A stretch of DNA of 64,000 nt, from NCBI RefSeq assembly GCF_928381705.1, contig NZ_CAKMSR010000011.1, positions 1 through 64,000 of the forward strand, given 5' to 3'. Source of the stretch: Rothia nasimurium. Lineage in GTDB: Bacteria > Actinomycetota > Actinomycetes > Actinomycetales > Micrococcaceae. Below, piece by piece: positions 43,262-56,110 of the stretch. The position numbers and the translations under genes are program-made. Positions within the stretch are counted from its first letter, which is position 1; each line of letters starts with the position of its first letter. The notes beneath the pieces are model-generated. The model was given only the letters and a program-made list of their open reading frames with translations, was not told the origin of the DNA and made no database searches.

Positions 43262-43855
43262 ATGGTTGATTCAGAATATGATGTAGAAGCAGTGGATGCT
43301 CCCCATGCCCTGCTCAGCCGCATCCGGGCTGCCAAAGAAGCCCGCGGTGAACACCGGGTGCAGGGCGCTGCCGGTCGGAAAATTATCAAGGACTTCGGCC
43401 GCGTCATGAACGCTGAGCCCGGCACCAAAGTGCGTCGCTATGCCTCAACAGGATCAACCGGCCAGCTCGGTGGCTATACCGGAGCTGGCCCCAGCGCCCG
43501 CGACCCGCAGAGCCTCGGTGGCCTGCTCGACCGCGTCATTATGGAGCGGGGCTGGACCACTCCCCTAGCGGTTTCCTCGGTCATGGCCCGCTGGGATAAA
43601 CTGGTCGGCCCCCAAATCGCCTCGAAAGCTACCCCCGAGAGTTTTGAGGACGGGGTGATGACCGTCCGCTGCGAATCAACCGCCTGGGCCGTGCAGATTC
43701 GCCAGATGAAATACGACATCATGCGCCGCTTCAACGGGGAGCTGGGGGACGACGTCGTCAAAGACGTGCGCGCCTTTGGGCCAGCAGCCCCCTCCTGGAA
43801 AAAAGGACGGCGGGTTGCCCCCGGCGGACGCGGCCCCCGCGACACCTACGGGTAG
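43262..43855 (+). CDS. dciA: DciA-type replicative helicase loader (DUF721)
   Basis: 197 aa from ATG at 43262 after ACGGGG. The C-terminal KH-like DUF721 core is GLLDRVIMERGWTTPLAVSSVMARWDKLVGPQIA, with ESTAWAVQIRQMKYDIMRRFNGELG near the end. The first 90 residues are polar and probably flexible. DciA helps load the replicative helicase in bacteria that lack DnaC/DnaI, and it fits the dual-intein DnaB at 8345. The order recF-dciA-gyrB is the actinobacterial norm. Confidence 0.92.
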   Translation: MVDSEYDVEAVDAPHALLSRIRAAKEARGEHRVQGAAGRKIIKDFGRVMNAEPGTKVRRYASTGSTGQLGGYTGAGPSARDPQSLGGLLDRVIMERGWTTPLAVSSVMARWDKLVGPQIASKATPESFEDGVMTVRCESTAWAVQIRQMKYDIMRRFNGELGDDVVKDVRAFGPAAPSWKKGRRVAPGGRGPRDTYG

Positions 43856-44003
43856 AAAACCCAAGAGCGCAAATTACAAAAATCGTTTCTGCGCCCCTGA
43901 CCCCCTGACCCTGTGAGAACCCACAGCATCGGGGTTCCGGTCGCTCTAGCAGCGAGCTAGGGCTCTTCTGGCCCTAAGTACCCCTCTAAAACATCACAAA
44001 ACA

Positions 44004-44032
44004 GGTTCAAAAATAGCCCTGTGCGGTAGAAT
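44004..44032 (+). promoter_or_regulatory. Probable gyrB promoter
   Basis: GGTTCA, a 17-bp spacer, then TAGAAT (44027-44032), 123 bp before the gyrB GTG. The minus-35 is weak. Confidence 0.4.
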
Positions 44033-44148
44033 TGAGAGCAGAATACGCGCGCCTGCCCGCCCGTACAGTAGCCCCACCCCGCCGCCTTGAGCGCGGGCGT
44101 CCGCGCTGAACGGCCGCCGGTGCGAGACCGACCATGCAAGGAGCCTAA

Positions 44149-46182
<2,034 letters not shown>

Positions 46183-46256
46183 GGCTTTTTAGTGTGAATT
46201 AAGCGCTATATAGCCAATACGGAATATAAAAATCAAGGACGAAAAACGAGGAACTT

Positions 46257-48897
<2,641 letters not shown>

Positions 48898-48908
<11 letters not shown>

Positions 48909-49404
48909 AAGCACCGGAACCGCACCGCGGCCAGCGCCGCGAGCCGGCACCCCGCGCGCTGCCCAAGGTAAGGCACGCCCCCAGAGTGCGGCGTCCGCAG
49001 GTGCCCAGCGCAAGCCGCTGGTGCGCCCCGCCCCCCGCTCCAAGATCCGTCGCGCTCGCCTGGTCGTTGCCAAGGTAGATACCTTCTCGGTCGCCAAGCT
49101 CGTCTTCCTGCTCTCGGTCGCCATCGGTATCGCTACCGTGGTTGCAGCCGTTATTCTCTGGCTCGTCATGCAGGCCACCGGTGCCTTCCAGAGCCTCAAT
49201 GACCTGCTGACCCTGCTCGGTACCACCGGTGACGCCGTAGACATCTCCCAGTACCTCTCACTGGGCCAGGTAGCTCTCTACAGCACCATCATCTCCGTGG
49301 TGAACGTCGTGCTCTTCACCCTGCTCGGCACCCTGGCAGCCATGCTCTACAACGTGGCAGCCAAGCTGGTTGGCGGCGTGGGCGTAACCCTCACCGACGA
49401 ATAA
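48898..49404 (+). CDS. DUF3566 transmembrane protein
   Basis: 168 aa from GTG at 48898, preceded by GGAGG within the end of gyrA. A basic Pro/Ala-rich N-terminus (about 50 residues) is followed by [23 protein letters not shown] and a second hydrophobic segment ([23 protein letters not shown]). Actinobacterial DUF3566 proteins sit after gyrA, and their function is unknown. Confidence 0.88.
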
Positions 49405-49417
49405 ACCAAAACCCTGC

Positions 49418-49457
49418 CTCGTGGCGCCCTGTAGATTCAGGGCGCCACGAAGCTTTT
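49418..49457 (+). terminator. Terminator of gyrBA-DUF3566
   Basis: CGTGGCGCCCTG (49420-49431) and CAGGGCGCCACG (49438-49449) form a perfect 12-bp stem with a 6-nt loop, followed by AAGCTTTTAAA. Confidence 0.75.
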
Positions 49458-49501
49458 AAACACCCTTTCAGGGTATGTGTCTCAGAACACGCTATTTCGA
49501 T

Positions 49502-49530
49502 TTGGCAAGGTGTCAAAACCTGTGTAAAGT
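49502..49530 (+). promoter_or_regulatory. tRNA-Ile promoter
   Basis: TTGGCA (49502-49507), a 17-bp spacer, TAAAGT (49525-49530), 25 bp before the tRNA. Confidence 0.6.
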
Positions 49531-49555
49531 TATATCTCGTTCTGATGAACACCAA

Positions 49556-49629
49556 GGGCGTATAGCTCAGACGGTTAGAGCGCTACACTGATAATGTAGA
49601 GGTCCCAGGTTCAATTCCTGGTACGCCCA
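49556..49629 (+). tRNA. tRNA-Ile (GAT)
   Basis: 74 nt. The acceptor pairs GGGCGTA with TACGCCC. The anticodon loop CTGATAA gives GAT (49590-49592). The TTC arm reads GGTTCAATTCC. CCA is not encoded. It is the usual gyrA-distal tRNA of actinomycetes. Confidence 0.96.
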
Positions 49630-49652
49630 CTCACCTTGGTTGAAAGGTTGAC

Positions 49653-49772
49653 ATGAAGAAATTTATGGCAATCACGCTCGCTGCGCTGGCAACAGCGGTA
49701 GCAGCAAAGAAAGCTAAGGATTCTCAGGAGAATAAAAAAACTTGGGAAGAAGCTACAGATAAAATTTCATAG
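49653..49772 (+). CDS. DLW-39 family small protein
   Basis: 39 aa, too short for most gene finders. It starts MKKFMAITLAALATAVAAKK and ends TWEEATDKIS. The family of short proteins with one hydrophobic helix, a Lys-rich turn and a Trp near the C-terminus is found in the gyrA-tRNA region of many actinomycetes; here the DLW tripeptide is KTW, so it is a divergent member. GAAAGG stands 6 bp before the ATG. Function unknown. Confidence 0.7.
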   Translation: MKKFMAITLAALATAVAAKKAKDSQENKKTWEEATDKIS

Positions 49773-49784
49773 GTAGCACCCGAT

Positions 49785-49857
49785 GGGGGCGTGGCGCAAT
49801 TGGTAGCGCACCTGCTTTGCAAGCAGGGGGTTAGGGGTTCGAGTCCCCTCGCCTCCA
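49785..49857 (+). tRNA. tRNA-Ala (TGC), copy 1
   Basis: 73 nt. The acceptor GGGGGCG pairs with CGCCTCC with one G-T. The anticodon loop TTTGCAA gives TGC. It is identical to the copy at 52891 and is followed after three bases by a 5S rRNA gene. Confidence 0.95.
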
Positions 49858-49860
49858 CTC

Positions 49861-49976
49861 TTCGGTGATTATAGCAAGAGGGAAACACCCGGTCCCATCC
49901 CGAACCCGGAAGTTAAGGCTCTTAGCGCCGATGGTACTGCACTGGCGACGGTGTGGGAGAGTAGGTCATCGCCGAA
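49861..49976 (+). rRNA. rrf: 5S rRNA, copy 1 (not in an rrn operon here)
   Basis: About 116 nt. It begins TTCGGTGATTATAGCAAGAG, contains the conserved CCCGAACCCGGAAGTTAAG and ends CATCGCCGAA, complementary to the start. No 16S or 23S gene is next to it. The exact ends are inferred from the stem. Confidence 0.93.
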
Positions 49977-49987
49977 TTAAATGTGGT

Positions 49988-50024
49988 AAGGAACCCCAGT
50001 CGAAAGACTGGGGTTCCTTTTTTG
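49988..50024 (+). terminator. 5S terminator, copy 1
   Basis: AAGGAACCCCAGTC and GACTGGGGTTCCTT form a 14-bp stem with a GAAA-type loop, followed by a T run. Confidence 0.88.
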
Positions 50025-50027
50025 TAT

Positions 50028-50413
50028 AGGCGCTTCTGCTCTGGGGCGGGTGGGGTGTGGAAATAGAGTTCAACTAAACCTTGAACTTTTGTGGCAGTTT
50101 ATGAGCAACCCCACGGGGTCTTAAGATGAACAAATGGTAAACAACATCGCCCCGAGTGTGGGATTTTCGTGACGAGAGGCCCTGCCTGCTCGGGGAAAGC
50201 CATATAAAACCACATTCTTTTAAGGGGGAGCCTCGCAGGGAATACCCCCTAACCAGGTGAAACGAAAGTATTCCGCCCTCGCCGCGGCGGGCGTCCTTGT
50301 TAAAAATATGCCTCTTGTGGGTTTTATGAAACTTAAGCAACATTTCACCCCTGCCTAACCCCTCAGTTGCCTGATGTTTCCCAAAACCTGCCTTGCCCAC
50401 AAGAATAGAAACC
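50028..50413. other. Upstream region of the phosphate transporter gene
   Basis: About 386 bp. It contains the inverted pair GTTCAA/TTGAAC near 50068-50088, which could be a regulatory site, and a hairpin AGGGGG/CCCCCT around 50222-50250. The long minus ORF here is the antisense of the transporter. I could not place the promoter. Confidence 0.4.
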
Positions 50414-51607
50414 GTGACTACAGAACTCATCATTCTGGTGATCGTAGTGCTGACCGCACTAGCCTTCGACTTCACCAACGGCTTCCACGACACCGCCAAC
50501 GCCATGGCCTCATCTATCGCCACCGGCGCCCTCAAGCCCAAGGCGGCTGTCGCTCTCTCAGCCGTCCTTAACCTCATCGGCGCCTTCCTCTCCATCGAGG
50601 TAGCTAAGACCGTCGGCTCCGGCCTCATCGACCTTGAAACTGCCGGCGGTGGCCCCAGCCTCATGCTCATTGTCTTTACCGGCTTGGTTGGCGCTATCCT
50701 CTGGAACGTCTTCACCTGGCTGCTGGGTCTACCCTCTAGCTCCTCTCATGCCCTCTTCGGCGGCCTGATCGGTGCAACCCTGGCGTCACTGGGCACCAGC
50801 GGCGTGCTCTGGAACGGCGTGCTGATGAAGATTATCGTCCCGGCCCTGATGGCACCGCTCATCGCGGGTGTAGTTGCCGGTGTCGGTGCCGCCCTCATCT
50901 ATGCGCTCACCAAGCCCGTCCCCGCCGAACAAAAGAAGAAGAACTTCCGCTTCGGTCAGATCTCTGCCGCTTCCCTGATGTCCCTGGCCCACGGCACCAA
51001 TGACGCCCAGAAGACCATGGGTGTTATCTTCCTAGCCCTGGTGGCCGCCAACGAAATCAACCCCGAAGCAGACATCCCCTTCTGGGTACGTCTGGTCTGT
51101 GCCCTGGCTATCGCCCTGGGTACCTACCTGGGTGGCTGGCGCATCATCAAGACCATGGGTAAGGGCATTGTCGATATTGAAGGCCCTCAGGGCTTTGCTG
51201 CGGACGGCTCCTCGGCAGCTATCATCCTGACCTCCTCCCACTTCGGTATGGCCCTGTCTACCACTCACGTGGCAACCGGCTCCATCATCGGCTCCGGCCT
51301 CGGCCGTCGCGCTAAGGTGAGCTGGTCAACCGCCCGCCGTATGGTTATCGCCTGGATTATCACCCTGCCCGCCGCTGGCTCCGTCGGCGCGTTGACCTGG
51401 TTCGTGGGTAACGGCATCAACTCCATGACCGGTAGCGCCTGGATGGGTGAGGCAACCGTCTTCCTCATTCTGGTCGGTTTCTGCTTCTGGATGTGGGCCC
51501 ACTCCCGCAAGAGCGCCGTCAGCCACATCGATATGCACTCGGGTGAGGCCGTCACCGCCCGTGAGGTGCACACCGAGTCGATTCCCACCGTGAAGGCTGG
51601 TTCCTAA
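50414..51607 (+). CDS. Inorganic phosphate transporter (Pit family)
   Basis: 397 aa from GTG at 50414. About 10-11 membrane segments. The duplicated PiT/PHO-4 signature is visible: FDFTNGFHDTANAMASSIATGALKP near the start and SLAHGTNDAQKTMGVI in the second half. It takes up metal-phosphate by proton symport. A TTG seven codons upstream is possible. A 95-aa membrane protein follows at once. Confidence 0.93.
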   Translation: MTTELIILVIVVLTALAFDFTNGFHDTANAMASSIATGALKPKAAVALSAVLNLIGAFLSIEVAKTVGSGLIDLETAGGGPSLMLIVFTGLVGAILWNVFTWLLGLPSSSSHALFGGLIGATLASLGTSGVLWNGVLMKIIVPALMAPLIAGVVAGVGAALIYALTKPVPAEQKKKNFRFGQISAASLMSLAHGTNDAQKTMGVIFLALVAANEINPEADIPFWVRLVCALAIALGTYLGGWRIIKTMGKGIVDIEGPQGFAADGSSAAIILTSSHFGMALSTTHVATGSIIGSGLGRRAKVSWSTARRMVIAWIITLPAAGSVGALTWFVGNGINSMTGSAWMGEATVFLILVGFCFWMWAHSRKSAVSHIDMHSGEAVTAREVHTESIPTVKAGS

Positions 51608-51895
51608 ATGTTGATTGTTGATATCTTCCACAAGATTTACCCCGTCTTTCTGGCCGGTCTGGGCTTTGGTGCTGGCCTGCCGATTCTCTACGCCCTGGGT
51701 GTGCGCCTGATGAGTGGCACAGCTGTAGAGACCCCCGAGGGTACTGTCTACACTGAGCCTGCCCCTGTGGCCCGCGCTGCCGCCTACGTGCTGTTTGCGG
51801 TACTGGCTTTGGCTGTTGTGAGCGGTATTCTCTGGATCGCCAAGGATTTCATCTACGCCTACACCGGCTTCAACTTCCTGGGAGCTGTAGGCTAA
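51608..51895 (+). CDS. Small membrane protein linked to Pit transporter
   Basis: 95 aa with two hydrophobic segments (about 10-35 and 56-78). It starts at the base after the Pit stop codon, so they form one operon. Similar short proteins are often next to pit genes in actinomycetes, which suggests an accessory role (inference). Confidence 0.75.
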   Translation: MLIVDIFHKIYPVFLAGLGFGAGLPILYALGVRLMSGTAVETPEGTVYTEPAPVARAAAYVLFAVLALAVVSGILWIAKDFIYAYTGFNFLGAVG

Positions 51896-51922
51896 ATAAA
51901 AGGGTTCTGTTTATAGACGGCG

Positions 51923-51956
51923 GGGGCTGGTGGTTTCATCTGAAACCACCGGCCCC
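51923..51956 (+). terminator. Terminator of pit operon
   Basis: GGGGCTGGTGGTTTCA and TGAAACCACCGGCCCC form a 16-bp stem with one G-U and a 2-nt loop, 28 bp past the stop. Confidence 0.65.
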
Positions 51957-52032
51957 TACTGGTTTTAAAGGGTGGACGAACGGGGTTTTGGTTCCTTGTG
52001 CCCCCTCCTGCTAAGCCGGTAGGGTTCCTTGT

Positions 52033-52767
52033 ATGGTGCTCAACGACCTTCCCCTCCGCAGTATCACCGCCCGTAGCGACTTCGAGCCGCTCACGGACGT
52101 CCGCGCCCATACCTGGCCCTATTGTCTTGCGGTTACTCGGGCAGCGCTCGCCGGGCTCACCTTTGGGCGGCTCACGGTTATCGTGGGAGAAAACGGGGCT
52201 GGCAAGTCTTCCCTGGTTGAATCCATCGCAGAAGCCTATGGCCTGCCACTTGGCGGTGGGGATAACCGGGTTGCCCGCCCCACCTTTGAACAGGCCTCCG
52301 CTTTTGGGGCTGACCTGCAGGTAGTGCGAGGTGCGGCAGGATGCCGGGCAGGGCTCTTCCTGCGAGCTGAAGGAATGCTGGCCCACCTGGAACACCTGGC
52401 CAGCCTCAAATCAAAGCAGGCAACCGATATTCTGCGCCTCTCCCACGGGGAGGGCACCCAGCATTTACTTGAAGAATCTTTCGAAGATTACGGCCTCTGG
52501 GTTCTTGATGAACCAGAATCGGGCCTATCTTTCTCGGGGCAACTAGAGCTGTGTGCCCGCGTCCTTGCCTTTCTTGAGCGAGGCGGGCAAGTAGTGCTCT
52601 GCACCCACAGCCCGCTCCTTGCTGCGCTCGCTGCACGCCGCAATGAACTGGTGTGGGAAATAGGGGAGTGGGGGATCCAGAAACTGGCCTGGGCTGAGCT
52701 CGATATGACCACCCACTGGCGCAATATGCTCGATGACCCCGACATGTACCTGCACCACCTTGGATAA
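52033..52767 (+). CDS. AAA/ABC-type ATPase (predicted ATP-binding protein)
   Basis: 244 aa. Walker A is VIVGENGAGKSSLVESIAEAYGL, then a degenerate signature ILRLSHGEGTQHLLEE and Walker B LWVLDEPESGLSFSGQLE, with the switch His in LCTHSPLLAA. It resembles the single-domain RecF/SMC-like ATPases of COG3910 type, of unknown role. It stands alone between the two tRNA-Ala/5S repeats. The ribosome site is weak. Confidence 0.8.
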   Translation: MVLNDLPLRSITARSDFEPLTDVRAHTWPYCLAVTRAALAGLTFGRLTVIVGENGAGKSSLVESIAEAYGLPLGGGDNRVARPTFEQASAFGADLQVVRGAAGCRAGLFLRAEGMLAHLEHLASLKSKQATDILRLSHGEGTQHLLEESFEDYGLWVLDEPESGLSFSGQLELCARVLAFLERGGQVVLCTHSPLLAALAARRNELVWEIGEWGIQKLAWAELDMTTHWRNMLDDPDMYLHHLG

Positions 52768-52845
52768 ACCGGGGTATATCGCCTATTTTTCAGACTTTCA
52801 CCCTCAACCTGTGGCGGAGCTAACCGCATATTTGGTAGAATTGGT

Positions 52846-52874
52846 TTGCGCGTGCAAAAAACCTGTAGTAAGGT
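52846..52874 (+). promoter_or_regulatory. Promoter of tRNA-Ala/5S copy 2
   Basis: TTGCGC (52846-52851), a 17-bp spacer, TAAGGT (52869-52874), 17 bp before the tRNA. Copy 2 therefore seems to have its own promoter. Confidence 0.5.
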
Positions 52875-52890
52875 AGAAGCATAACACCAC

Positions 52891-52963
52891 GGGGGCGTGG
52901 CGCAATTGGTAGCGCACCTGCTTTGCAAGCAGGGGGTTAGGGGTTCGAGTCCCCTCGCCTCCA
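52891..52963 (+). tRNA. tRNA-Ala (TGC), copy 2
   Basis: Sequence identical to 49785-49857, with the same TGC anticodon. Confidence 0.95.
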
Positions 52964-52966
52964 CTC

Positions 52967-53082
52967 TTCGGTGATTATAGCAAGAGGGAAACACCCGGTC
53001 CCATCCCGAACCCGGAAGTTAAGGCTCTTAGCGCCGATGGTACTGCACTGGCGACGGTGTGGGAGAGTAGGTCATCGCCGAA
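52967..53082 (+). rRNA. rrf: 5S rRNA, copy 2
   Basis: Identical to 49861-49976 as far as I can read, again directly after tRNA-Ala and without 16S/23S. Confidence 0.93.
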
Positions 53083-53093
53083 TTAAATTTGGT

Positions 53094-53128
53094 AAGGAAC
53101 CCCAGTCGAAAGACTGGGGTTCCTTTTT
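53094..53128 (+). terminator. 5S terminator, copy 2
   Basis: Same stem as copy 1 (AAGGAACCCCAGTC/GACTGGGGTTCCTT), with one fewer T. Confidence 0.88.
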
Positions 53129-53146
53129 GTATGCGCAGTTCTTTTG

Positions 53147-53215
53147 GCGAGCGTGCATGATATCGCTGAGCGTGCGCAGGGCGGGTGCACGCTCAGCGAT
53201 ATGGCGCACGCTCGC
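53147..53215. repeat. Large hairpin before gltS
   Basis: An outer 10-bp stem GCGAGCGTGC (53147-53156) with 53206-53215, a 3x3 internal loop, then an inner 16-bp perfect stem (53160-53175 with 53187-53202) around an 11-nt loop. The words GCTCGCGTCCGCC follow twice. No gene or known motif explains it. Confidence 0.75.
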
Positions 53216-53364
53216 GTCCGCCCACCGCTCGCGTCCGCCCGTCTCTGTCATAAATAGCCAGAGGCAACCCTGTGTAGGTAAACTAAACACTTCAAAAGTA
53301 AGTAGTGTTGCAATCTCTGTGATTGCAGGTGCAAGGACGCACCAGCGAGAACAAAGGCAAAACC

Positions 53365-54831
53365 ATGTCACCACAAGCAGTTGGCTTCGCCCTCCTGATA
53401 CTCGGCGTAGCCCTTCTCATCGGCAAGATTATTCGAGTCAAAGTGGGCTGGGTACAAACCCTCTTTTTGCCCAGCTCCATCGTGGCGGGCGTCCTGCTAC
53501 TCCTGCTCGGCCCGCAGGTTCTTGGCCGCTTCTCCGGCCCCTGGGGTGAAAACGGCCTCTTTACCGACGCCATGCTCACCACCTGGGGAGCCCTCCCCGG
53601 CCTGCTCATCAGCGTCATCTTCGCAACCATGTTCCTGGGGCAAGAGCTCCCCACGCCCAAGCGGGCCGTGCAGCTTGCCGGCCCCCAGCTCTCCCTGGGC
53701 GTGGCTCTAGGGTCGGGCCAGTACGTCGTGGGCCTGCTCCTTGCCGCCCTGGTGCTCGTCCCCGTCTTTGCAGCCTCGCCCATGACCGGCGCCCTCATCG
53801 AAATCGCCTTCGAGGGCGGGCACGGCACCGCTGCCGGTATGCGCGGTGTCATGGAAGACCTGGGCTTCAGTGAAGGTGCCGACCTGGCAGTTGGCCTGGC
53901 AACCGTCGGTATCGTAGGCGGTATCGTCATCGGTATTGCCCTCATCAACTGGGGCGTGCGCACCGGCAAGACCGAAATTCTCAAGGGTGACGCCAAGATG
54001 TCGATTGCCGAGCAGAAAGGTCTCTTCCGCGAGGACGAGCACTACTCGGCCGGCACAATGACCTCCCGCCCGGCGTCCGTTGAACCGCTCTCCCTGCACA
54101 TGGCCATTATGGCGCTGGCGGTGCTGGTGGGCTGGCTGATTCTGGAGGGCCTGCGCTGGATTGAGCAGCAGACCTACGCCTCTATCATGCTGGACGAGAA
54201 CACCCCGCTTGAAATCTTCGCTTACGTGCCGCTCTTCCCCATGGCTCTGCTCGGCGGCGTTATCGTGCAGATGATTGCTAAGGCGGTGGGCGCTGACTCT
54301 ATCATTGACCACCAGATGATGCTGCGTATTCAGGGCTGGGCTCTGGACTTCCTCATCGTTGCCGCTATCGCCAACCTCTCCCTGCAGGCTGTGGGTGAGA
54401 ACATCGCCGTCTTTGCCATTCTGGCGGTAGCCGGTATCGGCTTCAACGTGGCTATGTTCCTCTGGCTGGCCCCGCGCCTGATCGGCCGCTACTGGTTCGA
54501 ACGCGGCATCGGTGATTTCGGCCAGTCTATGGGCGTGACCGCCACCGGCCTGATTCTGATGCGCGTGGTGGATCCCAAGGGCGAATCCCCAGCTTTCGAG
54601 GCCTTTGGCTACAAGCAGCTGGTTTTTGAGCCCTTCTTCGGTGGCGGTCTGGTGACGGCCCTGGCGGTGCCCGTCATTTACCTGACCGGCATCTGGCCCC
54701 TCTTCTTCGTCATGCTCGCTATCTTCATTATCTCTATTGCGGTGGGCCTGATTTTCCTGCGCCCCAAGGAGATGAAGGACCGCGAGCGCCACACCCAGCA
54801 GATGCAGCAGGTCAAGGCTAAGGACGCTTAA
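53365..54831 (+). CDS. gltS: Sodium/glutamate symporter (GltS/ESS family)
   Basis: 488 aa, about 12 membrane segments in two inverted halves. The hallmark glycine-rich re-entrant motifs are visible: AFEGGHGTAAGMRGVM in the first half and IGDFGQSMGVTATGLILMRVVDP in the second. The ATG at 53365 (MSPQAV) follows AAAGGC; the frame extends 14 codons upstream with no ribosome site. The exact solute is not certain. Confidence 0.86.
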   Translation: MSPQAVGFALLILGVALLIGKIIRVKVGWVQTLFLPSSIVAGVLLLLLGPQVLGRFSGPWGENGLFTDAMLTTWGALPGLLISVIFATMFLGQELPTPKRAVQLAGPQLSLGVALGSGQYVVGLLLAALVLVPVFAASPMTGALIEIAFEGGHGTAAGMRGVMEDLGFSEGADLAVGLATVGIVGGIVIGIALINWGVRTGKTEILKGDAKMSIAEQKGLFREDEHYSAGTMTSRPASVEPLSLHMAIMALAVLVGWLILEGLRWIEQQTYASIMLDENTPLEIFAYVPLFPMALLGGVIVQMIAKAVGADSIIDHQMMLRIQGWALDFLIVAAIANLSLQAVGENIAVFAILAVAGIGFNVAMFLWLAPRLIGRYWFERGIGDFGQSMGVTATGLILMRVVDPKGESPAFEAFGYKQLVFEPFFGGGLVTALAVPVIYLTGIWPLFFVMLAIFIISIAVGLIFLRPKEMKDRERHTQQMQQVKAKDA

Positions 54832-54892
54832 GCACGGAAGGACGCACGGGTACCCCGGGCGAGGGGAAGGGTTCTGCTAGGCTGAAACCACC

Positions 54893-56006
54893 ATGACCCA
54901 CCCATACCCAGAACAGCCTTATAACGCCCCGCCTGGGGAAAGTGCGTCCGTTCAGACCCCGCCTGAGCAAACCGTGCCAGCTCCGCCTGTGCCGGCTGAA
55001 GCCGTGCCTGCCAGCGTGCCCGCCCAGACGCCTGATACTGCCGTCCCTGGCATTGAGAACAAGTCCTATACCCGGCGCAATATTCTGATTCTGCTGGGTG
55101 TACTGGCCGTTCCCACGGCGCTGGTTCTGGCGCTTGTGGCCTATTTCGCGGGGTCTCGCAGCCACATGACGTTGGGCGGAGGGAGCATCTGGGATTCGTC
55201 GATACTGACCGGTGACGGCTCATCAAACTCAGATGCCACCTGGCTCAGCGTTGCCGATACCGGCAGTATAGAGTCGGGCGTCCTTGCCGAGCACCTTGCG
55301 CAGACAGTGCCCCAGCTGGGTGGTACCAGCGGAATCTTCCAGCGAGAGCCCACCCATGCCACCTACATTTACCTGCCGAGCGGTGGCTCCATCGACATTG
55401 ACAGCCACGAGGAAATCCCTATTACCCTCTTTGCCGAGACCTGGCAGGCGATCCTCACGCGGGCGTCCGACGAGCGCATGGGGTCGGGTGAGTGCTTCCG
55501 CTCGCGGGGCTGACGAATACGAAACCGAGGCTCCCTGGGCCGAGGTCACATACTACCTCTACGGAGATAAGGGCTCAGACCAGCAGGCCCTACTCGTTGA
55601 TATGGCCAGCTGGGAGCCCCTGGAGGGGGCAGACCTTGAGAGCGTTTCGTACGTGGAGGAGACCCAGATTGATGCCGAGACGATACAGGTTTTCGTCTTC
55701 GGCCCGTTGAGCGAGACGCAGGTCTGGTCACGCTCTGCTACCCCGGTTGCCCAGGCATTTGCGGCGCATACTGAGGGGTTAGAGGTCGTGAGCATCAACA
55801 AATACCGGGACTCCACCGACTACTTTGTGACCGCCCGCTTTGAGAGCTACACGGGAGATACGGACGCCGCCCGCCAGGCCATGGTCGAGGGCGTGCAGGG
55901 AACGGCGATTGGCAGCGCCTTTACCCTTGACCTGATGGACGCCACCACCTCGGCCTACTACTTCGAAGGCCGGTGGGACGTCTACGAGTCAGGAATCTCA
56001 GAATAA
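54893..56006 (+). pseudogene. Frameshifted membrane-anchored protein, unknown
   Basis: Two overlapping frames form one protein. Frame 1 (54893-55513) gives a Pro/Ala-rich tail, a TM segment (about 62-85, RRNILILLGVLAVPTALVL) and an outer domain. Frame 2 continues with ARGADEYETEAPWAEVTYYLYG to 56006. The shift is +1 near 55480-55500; dropping one G of ATGGGGTCG joins both frames into about 370 aa. It could be a real mutation, a sequencing error, or a phase-variable G run. The family is not recognised. It lies 61 bp after gltS. Confidence 0.75.
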
Positions 56007-56020
56007 GCCCCCTTACAGCA

Positions 56021-56056
56021 AAGGCCCCGGCCTCCCTGTGCGGGAGCCGGGGCCGG
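56021..56056. terminator. GC-rich hairpin between convergent genes
   Basis: GGCCCCGGCCTCCC and CGGGAGCCGGGGCC nearly pair (one mismatch) around TGTG. The U-tract is weak. It may end both the frameshifted gene on plus and the Lys-rich gene on minus. Confidence 0.45.
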
Positions 56057-56110
56057 GCGTCCGCGCTCGCAATCAACGAGGGGTGGACGCATGTGAGCAG
56101 CTAGTGAGGA

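Larger units (their letters stand above)
49785..50027 (+). repeat. tRNA-Ala/5S rRNA/terminator direct repeat, copy 1
   Basis: A 243-bp unit nearly identical to 52891-53132. I see only a G/T difference just after the 5S and one T fewer in the terminator tail. Sequence before and after the unit is unrelated, so the duplication begins exactly at the tRNA. Confidence 0.9.
52891..53132 (+). repeat. tRNA-Ala/5S rRNA/terminator direct repeat, copy 2
   Basis: The second copy of the 243-bp unit at 49785. Together they flank the pit operon and an ATPase gene (about 2.9 kb). Confidence 0.9.

Noticed and set aside
50074..50715. 213-codon minus ORF over the pit gene start
   Set aside because: Antisense of the Pit transporter with no family resemblance or ribosome site.
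52488..52994. 168-codon minus ORF with EARGLEPLTPCLQSRCATNC
   Set aside because: The segment is the antisense of tRNA-Ala copy 2, a well-known spurious translation, and the rest is antisense to the ATPase gene.
53707..54792. 361-codon minus ORF inside gltS
   Set aside because: Antisense shadow. The His/Gln/Asp-rich composition is typical of reversed membrane-protein genes.
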